The translations under genes were made by a program, and so were the position numbers. The notes under the pieces are model-generated. The model was given only the letters and a program-made list of their open reading frames with translations, had not been told where the DNA came from and made no database searches. From Methanomassiliicoccaceae archaeon (lineage in GTDB: Archaea > Thermoplasmatota > Thermoplasmata > Methanomassiliicoccales > Methanomethylophilaceae): a DNA stretch of 22,313 nt. Positions 15,339-22,204 of this stretch are shown here, piece by piece (position 1 is the first letter of the stretch; each line of letters opens with the position of its first letter). The DNA lies in the NCBI GenBank assembly GCA_016282555.1, contig JAEEKU010000135.1, forward strand, positions 1 to 22,313, in the 5' to 3' direction.

Positions 15339-15381
15339 AATATTTATTCTTGACTTATCAAAATTATACTTGACAATTCAT
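15339..15381 (-). promoter_or_regulatory. Operators and TATA box of the permease operon
   Basis: A perfect TTGA-N4-TCAA site (15350-15361) is followed on the minus strand after 1-2 bp by AATAAATATT (15348-15339), a TATA candidate giving a leader of about 60 nt. A second, near-perfect site TTGACAATTCAT lies at 15370-15381, spaced 20 bp (two helical turns) from the first. Confidence 0.65.
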
Positions 15382-15651
15382 TAATTATATTTCGATTTAA
15401 AAATATACTGCACAGCAGCTTTTCAATTATTGTTGAGTGTTTGATGTTTTTATTGATAATATCTGGCTTTTATAAGAGGAATATGAAGCATCCGGTATGG
15501 AAATTATTTCAGTTTGACGCTCGGAACTGCGATCCGAGGTACTTTCAACTCTTTGAAAGCTGTAATTTCGCATCAATAAGCTGCTCCGATCGCTTTACTA
15601 TAAATAAAGTGCTCTGGACAGTTATCTTATTTCTTAATACGTCAATATAAA
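15382..15651. other. Intergenic stretch between divergent permease and mttB promoters
   Basis: The 468-nt gap between the permease and mttB starts holds regulatory sites at both ends. The middle contains one clear hairpin, CTTTCAA-CTCT-TTGAAAG (15542-15559). A frame of 69 codons (15441-15650) can be read but has a TTG/ATG pair without a good ribosome site and an unremarkable composition, so I do not call it a gene. A small RNA cannot be excluded. Confidence 0.4.
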
Positions 15652-15680
15652 TCTTGATTAGTCAAGACATTTAAATAATA
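15652..15680 (+). promoter_or_regulatory. Operator plus TATA box of mttBC
   Basis: TCTTGA-TTAG-TCAAGA (15652-15667) is a perfect palindrome with 6-bp arms, the best site in the window. The TATA box TTTAAATAATA (15670-15680) follows after a few bases, so the operator covers the BRE position. The predicted transcript starts near 15701 with a 26-nt leader carrying GGAAGGAGAGG (15714-15724) before the ATG. Confidence 0.75.
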
Positions 15681-15726
15681 TGAATGAACTTACAATTATT
15701 GCGCAACAGCGCAGGAAGGAGAGGAA

Positions 15727-17253
15727 ATGAAAGACATCAAACTCCGCATATTGTCCGATTCAGATCTCGACATGATCCACAAGGCGACCCTGAGGGTCAT
15801 GGCCGAGGCCGGAATCCAGGTCAGATTAAAGGAAGCAAGAGAGATTTTCCGTTCGCACGGATGCGAGGTCAACGATGAGACGAATATTGTCAAGATTCCT
15901 GCAGAAGTAGCCGAAAAAGCGCTTGCGTCGGCACCTGACAGATTTATGCTCTACGACCGCAACGGGGATCCTGCTTTCGAACTTGTATCTGACGGTTCAG
16001 TAGTTCACAACCTGACCTTTGCCACCGGAACGAGGATTATCGAGTATGAGGCGCCGGGCAAATACAATATCAGAGACTCCACCGTCAAGGACATCGAGGA
16101 TCTGTCTGCCATCGTCGATAAATGCGACAACATCAATTGGATCTGCTCCGCGCCTATCGCGGCAATGGATCGTGCTACCGACCCCTGCGTGCATCTTATC
16201 GAGACGCAGGCTGTCATGAAGAACTCCTTAAAACCGCAGCTGGTAGAAGCCATCCCTGATTTCGTAGACGAGCTTTACGAGATGCAGGCGATCGCCCGCG
16301 GAAAGGACATACAGGACGTAATCGAGAAACCGTACATTGTTTCAGGAGCCTGTCCGACCAGTCCGCTTACGATAGATGCCAACGTATGCCGTCAGGCTAT
16401 CGTCGGAGCCAAATACGACATGCCTATCATGAGTCTGTCATGCGGAATGGGCGGAGCCACGACACCCATATATCTCGCGGGAACGCTCGTCACGCACAAT
16501 GCCGAGGTCCTCACGCTCATCATTCTCGCCGAACTGGTCAGACCGGGCACCAAGGTGATATACGGAAGCTCGACCAACACTTTCGACTTTTTCAACAATT
16601 CAACGCCGGTGGGTTCGCCCGAACTCGCTCTCATCAGCGCAGCCGTCGGAGAACTGGCTCAGTATTACCACATCCCCGCGGTAGTAGCCGGCACCTAGTC
16701 CGACTCGAAAACTCCCGACGCGCAGGCAGCCCACGAGAAGACCATCACCGGACTCCTTCCCATGCTGTCCAGATCATCCAACATTTACGGAGCCGGCATG
16801 CTCGAGCTCGGAATGTCCGTATCGTTTGAACAGATGGTCATCGACAACGACATCATCGGTATGATACAGTACGCTATCAGAGGAATCGAGGTCAACGAAA
16901 CGACCCTTGCGGTCGACAGCATTATAGAGGTCGGAAGCGAAGGCAATTTCTTCGCGCAGCCTGACACCATGTCCAACGTGGATTATCCGTCCAGGCCCGA
17001 ACTCATCAACAGGGATATGTTCGATACCTGGACCACCGCCGGCGCCAAGGAGACTGTCCAGAGGGCGCACGAGAAAGTCGTGGAAATTCTGAGCAAACCC
17101 TCGGAAAATCTCATTCCGGCCGACAGGAATTCCAAGATCGATGCTATGATCGACAAGAAGAGGGAAGAGCTTCTTGCCGCTTCCGATGAGGAGAAAGCAT
17201 CGAAGAGGGTGGCTGAAATGAGGCTCGTCATGGAAGCGCTGGAGGCGCAGTGA
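15727..17253 (+). CDS. mttB: Trimethylamine:corrinoid methyltransferase MttB with pyrrolysine (TAG at 16696-16698)
   Basis: MttB moves a methyl group from trimethylamine to the corrinoid of MttC, the first step of methanogenesis from trimethylamine. The gene reads as 508 residues when the in-frame TAG at codon 324 is decoded as pyrrolysine. The context GT-Pyl-SDSKTPDAQAAHEK is the MttB active-site signature, and the remaining 184 codons continue the family sequence to a TGA (ending VMEALEAQ). Without readthrough the protein would lose its catalytic lysine derivative and C-terminal third. Length agrees with known MttB (about 495-510). A strong ribosome site GGAAGGAG ends 5 nt before the ATG. 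No convincing PYLIS hairpin was found after the TAG. mttC follows after 1 nt. Confidence 0.97.
16696..16698 (+). other. In-frame amber codon read as pyrrolysine in mttB
   Basis: TAG at codon 324 lies in the frame ACC-TAG-TCC, at the place where MttB proteins carry pyrrolysine. The reading frame is intact on both sides. The pyl genes themselves are not in this window. Confidence 0.96.
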
Positions 17254-17254
17254 C

Positions 17255-17905
17255 ATGTCCGACGAAGAAATTGCAAAGATGGCTTATGATGCCGTCATGA
17301 AATTCGACGTAAAAGGATGCAAATCAGCATCTCAGAAAGCGATCGACGAGGGCGCCGATCTTGTTTACATAATCAACAACGGCTTCACGAAGGCCATTCA
17401 GGAGGTCGGAGATCTTTTCGAACAGAAGAAACTGTTCCTGCCTCACATCATGGCGGCGGCCGGCGCTATGACTGCCGGAGTGGACATCCTTACTCCCGAG
17501 ATCGAAAAAGCCGGCGGATCCGCATCAGGCACAAAAGGCACCGTCGTCATTTGTTCTATCGAGGGAGACATCCACTCTATCGGAAAGGACATCTGCGCCA
17601 TTATGCTGAAAGTACAGGGATTCGATGTTCAGAATCTGGGAAGAGACGTGCCTATCGATGAGATTGTGGAGTCCTGCAAGAAATACAAACCCAAAATCGT
17701 CGGTACGTCAGCCCTTATGACATCCACTATGGTCGGTCAGAAGACCTTTGAGGAAAAGCTCAGAGCAGCCGGAATCAGAGACGATCTCCTGACCAACGTA
17801 GGCGGAGCTCCCGTAACCCAGCAGTGGGCAGACGAGATCGGGGCAGATCTTTATACAGAAAACGCGACGGACTGTGCGGCCAAGTTACTGGCAGCCGTGG
17901 AGTGA
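17255..17905 (+). CDS. mttC: Trimethylamine corrinoid protein MttC
   Basis: This is a 216-residue corrinoid protein that accepts the methyl group from MttB and gives it to the methyl-CoM-forming protein MtbA. The N-terminal four-helix cap spans about residues 1-90. The B12-binding domain has D105-x-H107-x-x-G110 (EGDIHSIGKD), with H107 as lower axial ligand, then the TSALMTSTM motif (about 151-159) and GGAPVTQQWADEIGAD. The ATG follows the mttB stop by 1 nt and has GGAGG about 10 nt upstream, inside mttB, so the pair is co-transcribed and probably translationally coupled. MtbA and the other methylamine genes are not in the window. Confidence 0.96.
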   Translation: MSDEEIAKMAYDAVMKFDVKGCKSASQKAIDEGADLVYIINNGFTKAIQEVGDLFEQKKLFLPHIMAAAGAMTAGVDILTPEIEKAGGSASGTKGTVVICSIEGDIHSIGKDICAIMLKVQGFDVQNLGRDVPIDEIVESCKKYKPKIVGTSALMTSTMVGQKTFEEKLRAAGIRDDLLTNVGGAPVTQQWADEIGADLYTENATDCAAKLLAAVE

Positions 17906-17906
17906 A

Positions 17907-17969
17907 ACAAGTCCGGGCAAATTAATTCAAACCGCCGTCGGTTATCTTCCTTCCCGGCGGCGGACTTGT
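17907..17969 (+). terminator. Nested hairpin between mttC and marR
   Basis: ACAAGTCCG (17907-17915) pairs with CGGACTTGT (17961-17969) and encloses CCGCCG (17932-17937) pairing with CGGCGG (17955-17960), continuous on the 3' side and with a 16-nt bulge on the 5' side. It begins 1 nt after the mttC stop. The following sequence is only moderately T-rich, so it may act as 3'-end stabiliser and terminator for both converging genes. Confidence 0.5.
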
Positions 17970-18015
17970 CATCTTAATATTCTCGTACTGTCAGTTCAGA
18001 CATTTCCTGCCGAAA

Positions 18016-18594
18016 TCATTTCTTTTTTTCATGAAGCAATCTGGATTCCAGTGCGATGCCGTAATAGTTGGCCTCCTCATCGGGCGGCATGAAAGCAAGG
18101 TATACGAAGAACGGGTTCTTCCATTTAGGCGTGGACATATACGAATCAAGGTCCGGATCCATCCTTGAGAGAACTTTGATCAGAGTGTTCCTGACCTGCG
18201 TAAGTTCAACGTCGTCAATGTCTTTAAAGCAGTTGTCCAGATACTCTTCCGTAGTTCTCATCACGCGGTCGGCGACATCTTTGCCCTTTTGCGTGAGCAT
18301 AATGCTGAACTTCTTGCTGGTCGGCGACGGGCGGTCGTCATAGACCAGTTTTTTCTCCAGCAGGACTTTTACAACACGATGCGTGTTTGCCTGGTCGAGA
18401 TCGAGAAAATGAGACAGCTCCGCCATGGTCTGTCCGTCCTGAAGCCTCAAGGCAATCAGATAAACTGCATGCGCGCTGGTTATCCCTTCACTCTTTACAG
18501 CTTCAGTCATGTTCTTCTTCATCAGATTGCTCATCCTATCGAAGAACATCGGCAAGTAGGAGTTCCAGTAAGACCCGTATGTCCCTACGACCAT
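18016..18594 (-). CDS. MarR-family transcriptional regulator
   Basis: This is a 192-residue winged-helix regulator. A dimerisation helix at the N-terminus is followed by the helix-turn-helix region (TSAHAVYLIALRLQDGQTMAELSHFLDLDQANTHRVVKVLLEKKLV) and the wing YDDRPSPTSKKFSIMLTQKGKDV, the MarR pattern (DxRxxxKKxxxxLTxxG). A C-terminal extension of about 50 residues (PKWKNPFFVYLAFMPPDEEANYYG) is unusual and might sense a ligand. The start is ATG at 18594: the open frame continues five codons further, but a TATA box lies about 24 bp upstream and the operator TTGA-N4-TCAA is in between. The gene is convergent with mttBC. It is the most likely protein to bind the repeated operator, and probably represses itself. 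Confidence 0.88.
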   Translation of the reverse strand: MVVGTYGSYWNSYLPMFFDRMSNLMKKNMTEAVKSEGITSAHAVYLIALRLQDGQTMAELSHFLDLDQANTHRVVKVLLEKKLVYDDRPSPTSKKFSIMLTQKGKDVADRVMRTTEEYLDNCFKDIDDVELTQVRNTLIKVLSRMDPDLDSYMSTPKWKNPFFVYLAFMPPDEEANYYGIALESRLLHEKKK

Positions 18595-18597
18595 ATC

Positions 18598-18623
18598 TTG
18601 ACCAATCAATATTATTATTTAAC
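18598..18623 (-). promoter_or_regulatory. TATA box and operator of marR
   Basis: On the minus strand a TATA element (TTAAATAATAATA, 18611-18623) is followed by TTGATTGGTCAA (18609-18598) and then the ATG at 18594. The operator differs from the mttB operator by one base over TTGATTAGTCAAGA. Located between TATA and start, a bound protein would block RNA polymerase, as in classical autorepression. Confidence 0.7.
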
Positions 18624-18776
18624 AACTGTGCTTTTTATATCTTATCCTCGGGCAGAAACAGCTTATTATTGATGATTTCGACGTGACAGTTATTTTTACA
18701 TTATACACGATTTCAGAAACAGGGCGGCTGTGCAGGGCAGTGTCAACAGATGATAAAGCGGTGCAGCGCGCGGATC

Positions 18777-19871
18777 TCATAAGCGGGTCCATCTGTCTCT
18801 CCAGCCGTCGTCGGTCAGCACCCGCCCGTCCGTCGGGCAGCCAGATGCAAGATCCGAGGCCGTCGTTTTTATCAGATCGAAGCATTCGATTCTGCTTATG
18901 TCGAACGCCTCTTCCACGGCGTCTATGCCGGCTAAAGCCCCCGAAATATTTCCCGCGACCGATCCTATCGAATCGGAGTCTCCTGTGACGTTCACGGCGC
19001 ATCTGAGGCATTCTTTGGTATCATCCGGGTGCCTGGCGCACGAGAACAGGGCCATGGCGAGAGTCTCTTCCGCCGTCCACCCGCAGCCCAGCCTGGCCAT
19101 GCATACGGAATCCTCTTCGTCCGATTCCGCCAGAGACATGGCTCCGCTGATGATCCGGGACAGCTCCGCCATGTATCCGTTTCCCTCGTACCTGGATTCG
19201 CAAATTCTTATGGCGCGGGAGACGGATTTTTCCAGATCATCCCCTGACATGATGCGGTTTATTATTACGGCCAGCACGGCCGCCGTCATCCATCCCAGAG
19301 GATGACCGTGGGTCGCCGCGGCTATCTCTCCGCCCCATTCCGCGGCTTTTTCGTCAGGATCCGCGAAACGGTGCGCCGCGATGCCGGCCGGAGCCGCTCT
19401 CATCAGACCTCCGCATCCCTTGCTGCTGTTCCTGGGCTCATCCGGATTAGCGGGGAACTCGTACTAGCAAAGCTCCGAGATGCACGTGTTTCCGGGCGAG
19501 CGTCTGGCGCTCATGGCCGGGTCGCTGAAAAGCCAGGAGTTGTGGACGCGTCCTTCGACCGGAAATCCCTGGAGCTTCGCCCAGAGCCTGTATTTCGGAT
19601 ACGCGTAATCAGCGGGAGAGGACGCTATGCCCCTGCAGCAGAATCTGGTCTCTCCGGTGAGCAGGCCGTCGGCGGTGAGGAGGGTCATCTGGGTATCGTC
19701 CGATATCCTGTATTTTCCGCCGGAAAGCACCGGCTCAGCGATCCCTTTCTCTCCGAATTTCTCTCTTATCGACCGGAGATCGGAGAATTCCACCGTATAT
19801 CCGAACGCGTCTCCGATCGCCCCTCCGAAGAGACATCCCAGAGAGCGCTCTCCCGCAGACAATCCGCTCAT
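18777..19871 (-). CDS. ADP-ribosylglycohydrolase (DraG/ARH family) with in-frame TAG at codon 136
   Basis: This is a 364-residue protein if the TAG at 19464-19466 is translated. The family removes ADP-ribose from modified proteins or small molecules, using two metal ions. The N-terminal half has LGCLFGGAIGDAFGYTVEF and SDDTQM (about residues 57-62), which supplies metal ligands. The C-terminal half has NSSKGCGGLMRAAPAG and VTGDSDSIGSVAGNISG (D298, D300), which supplies the rest of the metal site. Each half alone would be inactive. The TAG lies between NTCISELC and YEFPANPDEP, in a loop of variable sequence, and the spacing to SKGCGG is normal with no frame change. The gene follows htpX by 32 nt. 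It may be a pyrrolysine protein or a recent nonsense pseudogene; readthrough is favoured. Confidence 0.82.
19464..19466 (-). other. In-frame amber codon in the ADP-ribosylglycohydrolase gene
   Basis: On the minus strand TGC-TAG-TAC sits at codon 136, with 228 further sense codons in the same frame. In this Pyl-decoding genome it could be read as pyrrolysine. Confidence 0.7.
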
Positions 19872-19903
19872 ATGCCCAGTTAAACCGGTTTTTGTCCCGG
19901 AAT

Positions 19904-20788
19904 TCAGTATCCGTTGAGCTCCTGGTCGAGTTTTCTGAGCCTGTCGATCCTGTCCTCGGTGCTGGGGTGGGTCCTGAAAAGGTTGCTCATCACGGAAGTC
20001 ACCCTGAGTCCCTTGGGATTGGATATCCACAGGCTGGAGTACGCGTCCCTGTCGTAATTGTTGTTCGGGGAGCTGCATCCCCTCTCCAGCTTCATCAGGG
20101 CGTTGGCGAGCTCCATCGGCCTTCCGGTGAGTCTTCCGCCGGATTCGTCCGCCAGATACTCTCTGCTCCTGGATACCCCCAGCTGGATCAGCGCGGCGGC
20201 GATAGGAACGGTCAGATCAGCGATTATGAGGATGACGATGCCTGCGGGATTTCTGTTCTGGCCGTTCAGCACCGCGGCGTAAGTCCCCATTCTGGCCAGG
20301 AAGGAGATCATGGACGCGAGGGTTGACGCCACGGACATCACCAGTATGTCTCTGTTCTTGACGTGGGACATCTCGTGGGCCATCACTCCTTCCAGCTCCT
20401 CGTCTGTAAGAAGATCTAGCAGCGGCCTGGTGGCCACGACCGCGGCGTCCTTCGGACTGCGCCCGGTAGCGAAAGCGTTGGGCATGGCGACCTCCGAGAT
20501 TCCGACTTCCGGCATGGGGAGCCCGGCCCTGTCCGCGAGGCTTTCCACGATCCCGTACAGCCTCGGCTCCTCTTCGCGCGTTACCAGATGAACATTGTTC
20601 GCGGAGAGAGCCATCTTCTTGGATCCGAAATAGGACACCAGGTTGACTATTATGGAAATGCCTAGCATCACGTAGAGTCCGATCCACATGCTGCCGGTGA
20701 AGTACCCTATGGCCATACCTATCACGACAAGCAGGCCGGTCATGAATGCGAACATCAGAGCGGTCTTCGCGCGCCAGAATACCTTCAT
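19904..20788 (-). CDS. htpX: HtpX-type zinc metalloprotease (M48)
   Basis: This is a 294-residue membrane protease of the M48B family acting in membrane protein quality control. Two N-terminal helices (about 8-30 and 34-54) are followed by the zinc motif H138-E139-M-S-H142 (VMAHEMSH). Two more hydrophobic segments follow (about 150-205), then REYLADESGG with the third zinc ligand Glu, and the conserved THPSTEDRIDRL near the end. The open frame extends 24 codons further upstream to 20860, but MKVFWRAKTALM at 20788 is the usual start, and a TATA box (20813-20819) lies 28 bp before it, matching a leaderless message. Confidence 0.94.
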   Translation of the reverse strand: MKVFWRAKTALMFAFMTGLLVVIGMAIGYFTGSMWIGLYVMLGISIIVNLVSYFGSKKMALSANNVHLVTREEEPRLYGIVESLADRAGLPMPEVGISEVAMPNAFATGRSPKDAAVVATRPLLDLLTDEELEGVMAHEMSHVKNRDILVMSVASTLASMISFLARMGTYAAVLNGQNRNPAGIVILIIADLTVPIAAALIQLGVSRSREYLADESGGRLTGRPMELANALMKLERGCSSPNNNYDRDAYSSLWISNPKGLRVTSVMSNLFRTHPSTEDRIDRLRKLDQELNGY

Positions 20789-20812
20789 TTTACCACGGTG
20801 ACGGGAACGCTG

Positions 20813-20819
20813 TTTTATA
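20813..20819 (-). promoter_or_regulatory. TATA box of htpX
   Basis: CTATAAAAC on the minus strand is centred near 20816, 28 bp before the ATG at 20788. There is no Shine-Dalgarno sequence before the ATG. Confidence 0.65.
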
Positions 20820-20864
20820 GTTAATACTGACGGATTGTTTTTCGCGCGGTCCGCAGACATCAGA

Positions 20865-20899
20865 GGCCGGGTTTTCCGGCCCCGGCTCTCCCCGGAGCC
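20865..20899 (-). terminator. G/C-rich hairpins after the arylsulfotransferase-like gene
   Basis: GGCCGG-GTTTT-CCGGCC (20865-20881) and GGCTC-N6-GAGCC (20884-20899) lie between the gene ending at 20919 and the htpX promoter. No T-run follows on the minus strand, so termination is only suggested. Confidence 0.4.
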
Positions 20900-20918
20900 C
20901 GGTTACGGAATCCCCGTT

Positions 20919-22118
20919 TCAGGCGTAATATGCGCAGCGGTAGGTGAAGTTATCCGGATTGGCCAGCTTCATAGACATCAGTTCTCTGTCCGAGGCGAAG
21001 TCGTATACTGAGAAGCATATCTGATCGTTTTCGGCGTTGCCCCACCCGATCATGTACGTCTCTTCCTTAATTTTCTGCTGCGAGCCGCACGCGGACGAGA
21101 ATTTTCCGGGAACGATCCTTTCTTCGAATTCTTTCAGTTCCATGCTTTCAGTATCGATCTTGTACGATACCAGACGGGTTTTTCCCGAAATGTTGTGGTT
21201 GTCGAACGCGCCCACGGTATCGCCGTCGACGGTCACGTAATGCTGGCTTGATGTTTTTTGATCCACGGAGAGCCCGAATTCGTCGGCATTGCCGGAGAGC
21301 TTCCATTTTATCTGATCGGTGTCTTTCCCGCGGTCGAGACACATTATGGTATTAAGATGGCGGAAGGAGCACACCAGATCTCCGCCGCCGTTCAGGCGCA
21401 TGGCGTTGAAATGCACGTAGTCCGGGGCGTCGGTCTGCAGATTCCCGAAGTCGTTGGCGGTGGCTACGGCGTCCGTGACCGTCAGGGAGTACAGCTCCGG
21501 GTAGTCGATGCTTCTCCAGTCCCATACGGCTTCGCCGTTTTCGACCTCCTGGAGATACGAATAAACAACGGACGATTTCTCGTATCCGGGCACGTTGTCC
21601 ACGGTATCCTTGATGTATCCGGACAGGATGTAATGATCGAGATCGATCAGAAGGAAGTCGTGTCCGTCCAGAAGATGCCCCTTGCCGACCGTGTCCGACT
21701 GTTCGAAGGTTATGCGTTTGACTTCCCTGAAATCAGAGTCTAGGATGACCCTTTCGCCGGGAGCGTAGCCGGGAAGGCCGTAATGATCGGCGTATATGTT
21801 CTGATCGTGGTAGCTGTAATAGATCTCTCCGCCGATCACGTGCTTTTTGAAATCCCAGTAGCCGGCGTGGATCCCGTCGGGGACGTCTTCGTGTTTGGAC
21901 CAGACGATATTTCCCTTTCCGTCGAACATTATGATGTTTTTGGTATAGACGAACGACACGAATATGTTCCCGTCCAGATCCGTGCTGCCGGTGATTTCGA
22001 ATCCGGGGAGATCGGCGGCCGGATCCTGCCGGTCATGAGCCATGGCGAATATCAATACAGCCAGTACCGCTGCTGCGGCGACGGCGGCGATGATGACGTG
22101 TTTCTTCTGCATTGCCAT
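20919..22118 (-). CDS. Arylsulfotransferase (ASST)-family membrane-anchored protein
   Basis: This is a 399-residue protein with an N-terminal anchor or signal (about residues 6-26, IIAAVAAAAVLAVLIFAMA). A beta-propeller-like domain of the ASST family follows. Signature pieces are HDFLLIDLDHYILSGY, DYVHFNAMRL..GGDLVCSFRHLNTIMCLDR, IKWKLSGNADEFGLS and QHYVTVDGDTVGAFDNHN. The HFNA and QH histidines are where the family has catalytic histidines. The canonical enzyme transfers sulfuryl groups between phenols; in archaea the role is unknown and it may simply be a secreted propeller. The ribosome site GGAGGAACC ends 5 nt before the ATG. No disulfide-forming partner (DsbA/B-like) gene is adjacent. 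Confidence 0.82.
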   Translation of the reverse strand: MAMQKKHVIIAAVAAAAVLAVLIFAMAHDRQDPAADLPGFEITGSTDLDGNIFVSFVYTKNIIMFDGKGNIVWSKHEDVPDGIHAGYWDFKKHVIGGEIYYSYHDQNIYADHYGLPGYAPGERVILDSDFREVKRITFEQSDTVGKGHLLDGHDFLLIDLDHYILSGYIKDTVDNVPGYEKSSVVYSYLQEVENGEAVWDWRSIDYPELYSLTVTDAVATANDFGNLQTDAPDYVHFNAMRLNGGGDLVCSFRHLNTIMCLDRGKDTDQIKWKLSGNADEFGLSVDQKTSSQHYVTVDGDTVGAFDNHNISGKTRLVSYKIDTESMELKEFEERIVPGKFSSACGSQQKIKEETYMIGWGNAENDQICFSVYDFASDRELMSMKLANPDNFTYRCAYYA

Positions 22119-22204
22119 GTTGCGGTTCCTCCGGGGCAGGTTTTTCCTGGGAAAGAATCCCGGCGTGCGGATATAACTGTTTCAGCGGGGACGTCTCTTT
22201 CCGG

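Noticed and set aside
15441..15650. 69-codon plus-strand frame between permease and mttB
   Set aside because: Poor start context, no family resemblance and mixed composition; kept only as a note on the intergenic region.
15727..16698. Reading mttB as a truncated pseudogene of 323 codons
   Set aside because: The frame continues for 184 family-like codons after the TAG, the TAG is at the known pyrrolysine position, and mttC follows directly.
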